Shown here piece by piece: positions 37,697-45,540 of a stretch of 64,000 nucleotides of DNA (position 1 is the first letter of the stretch; each line of letters begins with the position of its first letter). Position numbers and translations under genes: made by a program. Source of the DNA: Prosthecomicrobium sp. N25 (GTDB lineage: Bacteria > Pseudomonadota > Alphaproteobacteria > Rhizobiales > Ancalomicrobiaceae). Where the stretch lies: the NCBI RefSeq assembly GCF_037203705.1, contig NZ_JBBCAT010000001.1, positions 2,019,418 through 2,083,417 on the forward strand. The letters run 5' to 3'. The notes beneath the pieces are model-generated. The model saw only the letters and a list, made by a program, of their open reading frames with translations, searched no databases and was not told the DNA's origin.

Positions 37697-39121
37697 ATGG
37701 ACGAGGCCGACCTCGACGAGCCGATCCCGATCTCGGCGCTCCAGCACGCGGTCTGTTGCCTGCGGCAGGCCGCGCTCATCCACGTCGAGCGGATCTGGGA
37801 GGAGAACCGCTTCACCGCGGAGGGCCGCGTCCTGCACGAGGCGGCCGACGAACCCGGACAGCGCCGGCGCCGCGACGTCCGGCGCGTCACCGCGCTGCCC
37901 CTGGCCCACCGGCGCCTGCAACTCGCAGGCGTCGCCGATCTCGTCGAATTCCGAAAGGACGGCGCGGGCGAGACGGCCTACCCGGCCGAGTTCAAGCGCG
38001 GCAAGCCGAAGTTCCACCGCGCCGACGAGGTCCAGCTCTGCGCGCAGGCGCTGTGTCTGGAGGAGATGACCGGCCGGCCCGTGCCGCAGGGCTCGCTCTT
38101 CTACGCCGAGACCCGCCGGCGGCAGGAGGTCTCCTTCGACGCCGAGCTCAGGGCCTTGACCGAAGAGACCGCGACCGAGCGGGCGCGGGTCCCGCTCCAC
38201 CGCCTCGGGTCTGTCGTCGTCTTCGGCGCGATCTTCGTCTCGCCGCCGCTCATGCAGGCGCTCGCGGCCGGCGGCATCACCCTCGTCCTCCTCGACCGGG
38301 CGGGCCGGTTCCAGGCGCGCGTCGAGGGGCCGGCCGCCGGCAACGTCCTGCTTCGCCGGGCCCAGTACCGGGCGTCCGAGACGGCGCCCACCGAGATCGT
38401 CCGCAGCATCGTCGCCGCCAAGATCGCGAACTAGCGCGCCGTACTCCAGCGGGCTGTCCGCGACCACGGCGGCGAGTTCGGTGACGCCGACGGCGCGGCC
38501 ATGCAGGCGGCGGTCGACCGGCTCGCGCGCATCCTCAGGAGCCTCGACCGACCGGAGCTCGACGTCGACGCCCTGCGCGGCGCGGAAGGGGAGGGGGCGC
38601 AACTCTATTTCGGGGTCTTCGAGTACATGCTGCGGTCTCCCGACCCCGAGATCCGCTTTCGCGGCCGCTCGCGCCGCCCGCCGCTCGACCCGGTCAACGC
38701 CGTCCTGTCGTTCGTCTACACGCTCTTGACGCATGACTGCCGGAGCGCGGCGGAGGGCGTCGGCCTCGACCCGGCGGTTGGGTTCCTGCATCGCGATCGC
38801 CCCGGGCGCCCGAGCCTCGCGCTCGATCTGATGGAGGAACTCCGCCCCGTACTCGCCGACCGGCTCGTCCTCTCGCTCATCAACCGCCGGCAGCTTCGCG
38901 CGAGCGACTTCGAGACGCGCGACGGCGGGGCAGTCACGCTCTCGGAGGACGGCCGCCGGACGGTCCTGACCGCGTGGACCGAGCGCTAGAAGGAGGAGCG
39001 GCGGCATCCGTTCCTCGACGAGACTGCGCCCCTCGGGCTCGTGCCACACCTGCAGGCTCTGCTGCTGGCGCGGCATCTCAGGGGAGATCTCGACGCCTAC
39101 CCGCCGTGGTTCTGGAAGTGA
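37697..39121 (+). pseudogene. cas4-cas1: Deletion-fused cas4-cas1 with two in-frame amber codons
   Basis: One reading frame of 475 codons runs from the ATG at 37697 to TGA at 39119-39121, broken only by TAG at 38432-38434 and 38987-38989. Codons 1-160 are Cas4 (first cluster Cys in CCLRQAA, RecB-nuclease motif AEFKRGK, QLCAQALCLEE) without its C-terminal cysteine cluster. From about codon 161 the frame passes directly into Cas1 (RVPLHRLGSVVVFGA), lacking its first ~35 residues. Cas1 catalytic regions remain (GEGAQLYFGVFEYML; GFLHRDRPGRPSLALDLMEE), and the tail HPFLDETAPLGLVPH...YPPWFW follows the second TAG. Spacer acquisition should be lost. Confidence 0.88.
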
Positions 39122-39253
39122 GCGAAACCCACAGTCCGACAGCTTTGGTCGCGGTGGCTCCTGCGCGCGCTGCCCTGCCCCCTGCCGGGCGATCCCCTCG
39201 CCGGATAGACCGAGCCGTTCGCGTCGTGAAGGGTTGGCAGAAGCGGCTCGACC

Positions 39254-39280
39254 GGGCGCGTTCCCCGGTGGGACGCGCCC
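39254..39280 (+). terminator. Strong stem-loop between cas1 remnant and cas2
   Basis: GGGCGCGTTCCC (39254-39265) pairs with GGGACGCGCCC (39270-39280) with one bulged T and a 4-nt loop. It lies in a 280-bp gap that is not expected between cas1 and cas2. No gene is seen in 39122-39401. It could end transcription of the cas operon before cas2. Confidence 0.5.
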
Positions 39281-39401
39281 GATCGCCGAAATCTCTCGGC
39301 GGACGCGCCCGGGTCCGGTCCTTGCGGTGTCGATCGAACTGGGTGGCACCATCGATCCCGACGCATCCTGGTAGTCCGACCGCGCATCTCCCGGAGGGCC
39401 C

Positions 39402-39692
39402 ATGCTCGTGCTCGTGACCTACGATGTCGCCACCACCGATCCGGGCGGCCACCGGCGTCTGCGACGCGTCGCCAAGGCCTGCCGCGATTACGGCCAGCGC
39501 GTCCAATTCTCCGTCTTCGAGATCGAGGTCGAGCCGGCCGTCTGGACCCGCCTCAAGGCGACCCTGGAGGCCACCATCGAGCCGGACAAGGACAGCCTGC
39601 GCTACTACTATCTCGGCGCCAACTGGCAGCGCCGCGTCGAGCACGTCGGGGCCAAGCCGGCGACCGATCTCGACGGCCCGCTCATCGTATGA
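39402..39692 (+). CDS. cas2: CRISPR-associated endonuclease Cas2
   Basis: 96 aa, intact and normal length. MLVLVTYDVATTDPGGHRRL carries the conserved Asp of the ferredoxin-like fold, followed by YGQRVQFSVFEIEV and LRYYYLGANW, typical of Cas2. Cas2 bridges two Cas1 dimers in the spacer-integration complex, so without functional Cas1 it has no partner here. The ATG has a good ribosome site (CGGAGGG). The CRISPR leader starts right after its stop. Confidence 0.95.
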   Translation: MLVLVTYDVATTDPGGHRRLRRVAKACRDYGQRVQFSVFEIEVEPAVWTRLKATLEATIEPDKDSLRYYYLGANWQRRVEHVGAKPATDLDGPLIV

Positions 39693-39896
39693 AGCGATGT
39701 GTGCGCGAGCCGGGATCCGCGCGAACCTCGAGCGAACCCGATCCGCCAGGACGGTTCGCGCCAAGGCTTTCTCATTGCCCGGACACGCAAATCTTACCTC
39801 CCGCCGTCGACCCGTTCTCCTCCCCCGCCCCGAGTCAGGCCGGTTCGCGCGGACGCGGCTGATTTACGCAAACGACCAGTGAGCTATGATTGAGGG
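39693..39896 (+). promoter_or_regulatory. CRISPR leader
   Basis: 204 bp between cas2 and the first repeat. No gene is seen. The last 40 nt are the most AT-rich part (GATTTACGCAAACGACCAG, then GAGCTATGATTGAGG), as expected for the leader end next to the newest spacer. It should hold the array promoter and the integration-guiding sites. Confidence 0.6.
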
Positions 39897-41360
39897 GTCG
39901 CCCCTTCACGGGGGCGTGGATCGAAACGTCGCGTTACCCTCCCGCTTGGGAGGACGCCACGTCGCCCCTTCACGGGGGCGTGGATCGAAACTTTGGCTTC
40001 CACCACAACCGCGACCACGGCCAGTAGTCGCCCCTTCACGGGGGCGTGGATCGAAACGGGGGCGCGAGATCAGGCCGTCTCGCGGGCGGCGTGTCGCCCC
40101 TTCACGGGGGCGTGGATCGAAACACGATCGGGGATGACTTGGTCATTGCCGGCGGATGTCGCCCCTTCACGGGGGCGTGGATCGAAACACGTCGCTGTCC
40201 GTCGCCGTCATGTCCGGCACGACGTCGCCCCTTCACGGGGGCGTGGATCGAAACCGCCCATTCCGGCGCCCTCGCCGGGATCCGTCGCGGTCGCCCCTTC
40301 ACGGGGGCGTGGATCGAAACGGGTCCGGCCTGACCGGCACGGTCCGCCGCCCGGTCGCCCCTTCACGGGGGCGTGGATCGAAACCATTGGGCGCCGCACC
40401 AGACAGCGCATCGCGCCGAGTCGCCCCTTCACGGGGGCGTGGATCGAAACCACATGGCCGTGGCAAAGCCGGACCCGCAGGGCATGTCGCCCCTTCACGG
40501 GGGCGTGGATCGAAACTGCGCCGCCTGGTCGGCCCTGCCCGCCGAGGCGACGTCGCCCCTTCACGGGGGCGTGGATCGAAACAGAAGAAGTCCGTGCTTC
40601 TCGACATGGCGAACCGGTCGCCCCTTCACGGGGGCGTGGATCGAAACGCACTGATCGCCAGCCACTACGGCATCAACCCGGGTCGCCCCTTCACGGGGGC
40701 GTGGATCGAAACATCTCGAAGCTTTGGCGCTCGCGGTCGGCCTGCTGTCGCCCCTTCACGGGGGCGTGGATCGAAACACGCCACGTTCGAACACCACGAC
40801 GCAGCCGACCGCGTCGCCCCTTCACGGGGGCGTGGATCGAAACGCCTCGACGGCCGCGCAGACGGCCCCCATCGAGCCGGTCGCCCCTTCACGGGGGCGT
40901 GGATCGAAACAAATCGGTGGACGGGCTCGGCTACGTGGTCGACCCGTCGCCCCTTCACGGGGGCGTGGATTCAAACAGGAGCCTGTAGCCGTACCTGGGG
41001 TCGTAGAGGACGTCGCCCCTTCACGGGGGCGTGGATCGAAACGAGAGGTCGGCATACCGGGCGGCCACGGAGACGTGTCGCCCCTTCACGGGGGCGTGGA
41101 TCGAAACTGGTTCAGCTCGGCGACCGGGTAACGCAGCACCGTCGCCCCTTCACGGGGGGCGTGGATCGAAACCAGCTCGGATAGGCGACGCCCCGGACCT
41201 CGACCGTCGCCCCTTCACGGGGGCGTGGATCGAAACGGCGAGCCCGGCGGCCGGCCAGGCCCGCGCTTGCGTCGCCCCTTCACGGGGGCGTGGATCGAAA
41301 CGACCACGGCCAGTAGTCAGGCCGGTTGATCGCGTGTCGCCCCTTCACGGGGGCGTGGAT
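39897..41360 (+). CRISPR. Type I-C CRISPR array, 23 repeats and 22 spacers
   Basis: The repeat is 31 nt, beginning GTCGCCCCTTCACGGG and ending CGTGGATCGAAAC, the I-C form with a GAAAC 3' end. It is palindromic in the first half (CGCCCC...GGGGGCG). Repeats begin at 39897, 39961, 40027, 40093, 40158, 40224, 40290, 40354, 40420, 40486, 40552, 40617, 40682, 40747, 40813, 40880, 40946, 41012, 41077, 41141, 41206, 41271 and 41336. Spacers are 33-36 nt. Repeat 17 ends GATTCAAAC, repeat 20 has an extra G, and the last keeps only its first 25 nt, marking the old (leader-distal) end. Transcription is on the plus strand. Confidence 0.98.
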
Positions 41361-41413
41361 AGCCTGAACCGCCAGGCGTCCCCTCGCTTTTGAACATAGG
41401 ATCCGACAGCCAT
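41361..41413 (-). pseudogene. Possible N-terminal remnant of a tyrosine integrase
   Basis: From an ATG at 41411-41413 the minus strand reads MAVGSYVQKRGDAWRFRL, which looks like the start of phage/island integrases, and then runs straight into the truncated terminal CRISPR repeat and stops. The remnant is 18 codons long. It points away from the 3' end of the tRNA-Gln, the classic layout for an integrase next to its attachment site. Too short for certainty. Confidence 0.35.
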
Positions 41414-41506
41414 GTGGGCTCGCTTGTGGACCACGGTTGTGGACCCAAGGCGCCTTGCTGCCGCCTGTGCGGCCAAGCTGGTGGTTCTATTCGTCTTTCG
41501 GGAATG

Positions 41507-41580
41507 TGGCTGGGGGACCTGGATTCGAACCAAGATTAACGGAGTCAGAGTCCGCTGTTCTACCGTTGAACTATCCCCCA
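41507..41580 (-). tRNA. tRNA-Gln (anticodon CTG)
   Basis: 74 nt including an encoded CCA. Acceptor stem TGGGGGA/TCCCCCA, D stem GTTC/GAAC, anticodon stem GCGGA/TCCGT around the loop CTCTGAC (anticodon CTG), T loop TTCGAAT. It reads CAG codons. Its 3' end faces the CRISPR block. Confidence 0.95.
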
Positions 41581-41634
41581 AGGGAGCTTGCGGGATCCGG
41601 TCGGCAGGAAGGCCGGGATCGCCGAAGCGGGGGT

Positions 41635-41663
41635 TTGGTATCATCGGCCTCGGGGCATTTCAA
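41635..41663 (-). promoter_or_regulatory. Candidate promoter of tRNA-Gln
   Basis: On the minus strand TTGAAA (41658-41663) and TACCAA (41635-41640) are 17 bp apart and end about 55 nt upstream of the tRNA 5' end. The -35 is good and the -10 weak. Confidence 0.35.
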
Positions 41664-42239
41664 GCGCTGTCTGGCCGGTGTCGCATCCGGCGCGCGGTGC
41701 GGGGGAGGGACGCGCGCGGGAGGACGGGGCCGGGTCGGGCGGACCGTGGGGGCCAGCCGGCGGACCGGCCTCCCACGGCGTCCCGGCCCGCGGCTGCCGG
41801 TCGGACGGCGACCGTCCCCGCCCGGCGGGAGCCCCGGTGGCGGTGCGTCGCCGGGCGATTCGATGGCGGGGCGGGCCGTCCCTGGTCGATGGAGCGGAGC
41901 GGCCGGGTCGGTCCGATGTGCAGCGGCCGTAGCGTCTGGTGGTCTTTCAGGGCGCCCGGGTCGATCCGGCCCGAGCCCCAGCGGAAGCGTCGACGGGAGG
42001 CAGGACGAAGTCACGCTAGCCTCAGAGATGGCTTTCGGAGGCAGAGAAATCAGCCGCGGAACAACATGGCTGGGGCAGGGAACATGACTGGGGGATGAAC
42101 GGGCAGTTCAGAAACGGGCGGAGTGTCGTCTTGTCCGGCCTCAATTTCTGTTGACGGGGTACTGGCGTGCGCGCGCCTTGACAGGGCAGGGTGGCCGTGC
42201 ACACTGACCCGGAAATCCTAGTCTCGCCATAGTGATCCG
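41664..42239. other. Gene-free region between tRNA-Gln and the FHA cluster
   Basis: About 575 bp of very GC-rich sequence with no reading frame that resembles a protein. The last 60 nt should contain the promoter of the FHA gene; TTGACA at 42178-42183 is a possible -35, with only weak -10 candidates (around 42200-42206). Confidence 0.5.
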
Positions 42240-43013
42240 ATGCCGACCGTCGCCATTGCCGTCGTCAACGAACGCAACTCCGAGGAGATGCGGCAGGGCT
42301 ACGTGTTGCCGGTCCGGATCGGCCGCGGCGCTGCCTGCAATATCCAGCTCGATCCGGAGAACCGGGCGATCTCGCGCCTCCACGTCGAGATCCTGGAGGA
42401 GAACGGCCGCATCGTCCTCCTCAACCGCGCGCTGAACCAGAACGCCACCATGTTCCACGGCCGCTCGCTCGCCGCCAACGAGAAGGTGGCCCTCGAGATC
42501 GGCGACAGCTTCCGGATCTTCGACTACGAGCTCAAGGTTCTCGCCCCCTCGACCCTCGGCCTGCTCCACGTCGACAAGGGCTCGCTCCGCCCGCGCGCCG
42601 AGCATCCTCTCGTCCCCGGCGGCGCCATCCTGGCCTACGGCGACGCCCATCATCTCACCGTCGAGCCCGTGGCGCGCCTCGACCGGATCGATACGCAGAA
42701 GATCGCGGGCCGCCTCGCGCTCCTCTTCTACTTCGACGGCGACCAGCCGACCTTCGCGGTCCTGTCGAACCCGGAGGGCCTGCAGGTCTTCCTCGACCGC
42801 GGCCTGGTCCAGCAGGACGCCCTCTACATCCAGGCGCTCGACACCATCGAGATCGGCGACCACCGCTTCGAGATCCATCCGGTCGGCGAGCCGGCGATCG
42901 TCTGCGAAAACCCGAGCTGCCAGGTGCTCAACCACTACGACCGCGGCGAGAACTGCCGACTGTGCGGCACGCGGCTCTTCGGCGCGACCCGCATCGTGCG
43001 CGGGAAGATCTGA
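42240..43013 (+). CDS. FHA-domain protein with C-terminal zinc ribbon
   Basis: 257 aa, cytoplasmic. The N-terminal FHA domain (about residues 22-100) shows VLPVRIGRGAACNIQLD, then the Ser-x-x-His of ISRLHVEI, and a less canonical NQNATMFHGRSL in place of the usual S-N-G-T. FHA domains bind phosphothreonine. The middle part is unassigned. The C-terminus has C-x4-C and C-x2-C (CENPSC; CRLCG), a zinc ribbon. It starts the signalling cluster and lies 3 nt before the FHA-oxidoreductase gene, so the two are probably made together. Function is likely as a phospho-dependent adaptor. Confidence 0.82.
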   Translation: MPTVAIAVVNERNSEEMRQGYVLPVRIGRGAACNIQLDPENRAISRLHVEILEENGRIVLLNRALNQNATMFHGRSLAANEKVALEIGDSFRIFDYELKVLAPSTLGLLHVDKGSLRPRAEHPLVPGGAILAYGDAHHLTVEPVARLDRIDTQKIAGRLALLFYFDGDQPTFAVLSNPEGLQVFLDRGLVQQDALYIQALDTIEIGDHRFEIHPVGEPAIVCENPSCQVLNHYDRGENCRLCGTRLFGATRIVRGKI

Positions 43014-43016
43014 CTG

Positions 43017-44984
43017 ATGGAACCGATCGAGATCCATGTCCGCGACGCCGAGGCGCGTATCGTCGCCCGCTTTCAGCTGACCGACGACGGCGAATACACC
43101 CTGGGCCGCGACCAGGGCAGCGTCGAGATCCCGCTCGTCGATCCGAGCGTCTCGCGCCGGCACGCCGCCATCCGCCTCGCCGCCCGGCGCCTCTTCGTCA
43201 CCGACCGGGGCTCCACCAACGGCACGCGCCTCGGCGAGGCCGTGGTCGACACTCACTGGTACGAGTGGTTGCCGGGCGTCACGCTCCATGTCGGCATCTT
43301 CACCCTCGTCCAGGAGGCGAGCGATTTCGCCGACGAGGACCCGGCCGTCGAGGACGACGACGACAGGACGGCCGCCATCGGCCGCGGGTCCCCGCGCGCG
43401 GCCGCCCACGACGCGCCCTATATCGAGCCCGAGTTCCCGGGCCGCCTGTTCGCCCGCGACGTCGTGCCCATGGCCGAGCTGCGCGCCTCCGGCAAGCTCG
43501 CCGGCGAGAGCGCGTATCTCGCCGTGGGCGGCGGGATCGGCTCCTTCGTGTGGGTCGACCACCTGAGGATCTTCGGCGTTCCCGAAGAGCAGATCCGTGT
43601 CATCGGCATCAGCGACGTCTGCTACGAGAAGTGGAAGGAATACTGCGAGAATTCGCAGATCCCGAGCCACGAGCGCATCCGCTCCAATTCGATCTCCACG
43701 CCGGACAACATCTGGGGCTTTCCCGGCTACGCCCTGCGCGAATCCTGGCGCGACCTGAAGAACGGCAAGGTCCAGGGCCTGAAGCACGTCCTCCAGGTCT
43801 TCGGCGAGCCGACGCTCGCGGAGAGCTTCACCCCGCGTGCCGAGGACGTCCACGCCTCGCTCGACCGCGAGCAGACCCGCATCGGCTGGTCGCGCATGAT
43901 CACCTTCGGCCGCGCCCTGTCGCTGCGCAAGACCGACGACGGCCGCTACGTGCTCGCCTACAAGGTCCCCGCCGACCACGCCGACGGCGACCGCGACCGC
44001 TTCTGGGTCGGCCGCTTCGTTCATGTCGCGACCGGCTACCCGACCACGCGCTATCTGGACGACCTGCAGACCTTCAAGCGCCAGAACCGCGGCTCCAATC
44101 GCGTCGTCAACGCCTATGAGCACCACGAGGCGGTCTACCGGGCGCTCGCCGAGAAGGGCGGGACGGTGGTGGTCCGCGGCCGCGGCATCGTCGCTTCCCG
44201 CGTCATCCAGCGTCTGTGGGAAACGCGCGCCCGCAACAAGCAGATCGGCATCCTGCACCTGATGCGCGGGCCGGTGCCGCAGGGCACCAAGTTCGACCTC
44301 GCCCGCCGCGCCGTTCAGTTCGACGTCGAGCTGCAACCCTTCAACTGGCCGAAGTCCTGCTGGGGAGGCCACTTCCGCAAGATGCTCGAGGAGGCCTCGC
44401 CCGAGAAGCGCAGCGAGCTTCTGTCGATCTGGGGCGGCACCACCACGGCCGAGCGCTCCGACTGGCACGACCTCATGGCCGCCGGCACCCGCGAGGGCTG
44501 GTACCGCATCTACTTCGGCGAGGTGAAGAAGATGCGGCTGAAGAACGACAAGGTCGTCACCGAGATCGTCGCCAAGGGCCAGTTCAACGAGACGCTCGAC
44601 CTCGTCGCCGACTACGTCATCGACTGCACCGGCCTGATCGCCGACGTGACCTCCTCGCCCTTCCTGAAGGACGTCATCGCCCGCTACAACCTGCCGCGCA
44701 ACAAGGCCTCGGGCGCCGGCCCGGAGAACCGGCTCGCCGGCATCACGGTCACCAACCAGTTCGAGATCAAGGCCCTGCGCAACGGCGAGGGCCGCGTCTA
44801 CGCGGCCGGCGTGGTCACCCAGAACGGGCCCTACGCGGCGGTCGACAGCTTCCTCGGCCTGCAATACGCCGCGCTGCGCAGCGTCGACCACCTGCACGCC
44901 CTCAAGGCCCCCGGATTGCGCCGGATGGGCGCCCTGCAGTCGGCCGCCCAGTGGCTGAAGTGGTGCGCGGGGGCCCGCCCATGA
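43017..44984 (+). CDS. FHA domain fused to an FAD/NAD(P)-binding oxidoreductase
   Basis: 655 aa. Residues 1-100 form an FHA domain with all key residues: YTLGRDQGS, SVSRRHAAIR and the GSTNGT turn. After an acidic linker (EDPAVEDDDD) comes a flavoprotein-like part: a first Rossmann motif YLAVGGGIGSFVWVD, a second nucleotide-binding segment VVVRGRGIVASRV, and a C-terminal FAD-contact stretch VYAAGVVTQNGPYAAVDSFLG, resembling ornithine/lysine-monooxygenase-like FAD-NAD(P)-binding proteins. The combination is unusual: a phosphothreonine reader attached to a redox enzyme. There are no membrane segments. Catalytic reaction and substrate are unknown. Confidence 0.8.
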   Translation: MEPIEIHVRDAEARIVARFQLTDDGEYTLGRDQGSVEIPLVDPSVSRRHAAIRLAARRLFVTDRGSTNGTRLGEAVVDTHWYEWLPGVTLHVGIFTLVQEASDFADEDPAVEDDDDRTAAIGRGSPRAAAHDAPYIEPEFPGRLFARDVVPMAELRASGKLAGESAYLAVGGGIGSFVWVDHLRIFGVPEEQIRVIGISDVCYEKWKEYCENSQIPSHERIRSNSISTPDNIWGFPGYALRESWRDLKNGKVQGLKHVLQVFGEPTLAESFTPRAEDVHASLDREQTRIGWSRMITFGRALSLRKTDDGRYVLAYKVPADHADGDRDRFWVGRFVHVATGYPTTRYLDDLQTFKRQNRGSNRVVNAYEHHEAVYRALAEKGGTVVVRGRGIVASRVIQRLWETRARNKQIGILHLMRGPVPQGTKFDLARRAVQFDVELQPFNWPKSCWGGHFRKMLEEASPEKRSELLSIWGGTTTAERSDWHDLMAAGTREGWYRIYFGEVKKMRLKNDKVVTEIVAKGQFNETLDLVADYVIDCTGLIADVTSSPFLKDVIARYNLPRNKASGAGPENRLAGITVTNQFEIKALRNGEGRVYAAGVVTQNGPYAAVDSFLGLQYAALRSVDHLHALKAPGLRRMGALQSAAQWLKWCAGARP

Positions 44985-45036
44985 CCCGCCCCGCCGCCTG
45001 CCCCCCGCGAGGCGAACGCCGTCCGGAGATCCGCCC

Positions 45037-45540
45037 ATGATCCCGACCCTGCTCGGCCGCTGGCAGACCCGCATCCTGCTTTTCGCGGTGATCGGCCTGC
45101 CGGTCACCTTCGTGGTGGCGCTCGCCTTCGCGGGCTGGAGCTGGCCGCCGCTCTGGGAGCCTTTCCTGTTCCTCGGCACGCTGCTCGCGGTCGGCCTCAT
45201 CCTGGACGTGGTCTACTTCAACATGCAGCGCTTCCGCTGGGACCACGACTGGCCCTTCGCGTTCTTTACCTTCTTTTCCTTCGTGGAGTTCTTCATCGTC
45301 TTCGGGCTGATGCGGCTGAACTGGCTGCCCTACCTGCCCGCCTGCCAGTTCGAGGGCCGCAACCCGGCGACCCGCGAGCTCGTCTGTCAGGTCTATACGA
45401 TCAGCTTCGCGGACGCGCTCACCCACTTCCTGCTCGTCTTCCTCCCCATGCTCCTCGCCGTCCTGGCGGCCGTCCAGGTCTTCGCGATCCGCTGGCGGTT
45501 CAAGGGTGGCGAACTCGGCCGGTTTCCCGTCACCGAATGA
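45037..45540 (+). CDS. Four-helix membrane protein of unknown function
   Basis: 167 aa. Four hydrophobic segments are visible, near residues 14-34, 42-62, 78-95 and 128-150, with a periplasmic or cytoplasmic loop containing two cysteines (LPACQFEGRN and LVCQVY) that could form a disulfide. I do not recognise the family. The stop overlaps the start of the TauE-like gene (ATGA), so the two membrane proteins are coupled and may form one complex in the FHA cluster. Confidence 0.75.
   Translation: MIPTLLGRWQTRILLFAVIGLPVTFVVALAFAGWSWPPLWEPFLFLGTLLAVGLILDVVYFNMQRFRWDHDWPFAFFTFFSFVEFFIVFGLMRLNWLPYLPACQFEGRNPATRELVCQVYTISFADALTHFLLVFLPMLLAVLAAVQVFAIRWRFKGGELGRFPVTE

Noticed and set aside
37697-39121. 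Natural Cas4-Cas1 fusion protein as in some other subtypes
   Set aside because: The join removes the Cas4 C-terminal cysteine cluster and the Cas1 N-terminus and two stops follow, so a deletion scar is more likely, although an earlier functional fusion cannot be excluded.
39886-41393. Open frames of up to 342 codons across the CRISPR array, with repeats such as RPFTGAWIET and SPLHGGVDRN
   Set aside because: They are translations of the 31-nt repeat; the period matches repeat plus spacer and no protein family is seen.
41507-41580. tRNA-Gln next to the array as an amber suppressor that would rescue cas1
   Set aside because: The anticodon reads CTG, which decodes CAG; an amber suppressor would need CTA.
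41412-42098. Plus-strand open frames over the tRNA and the gene-free region
   Set aside because: They pass through the antisense of the tRNA and have no protein-like pattern.
42141-45200. A 1019-codon open frame antisense to the FHA genes
   Set aside because: High GC with biased third positions leaves long open antisense frames; it has no domain, and the plus strand holds well-supported genes.
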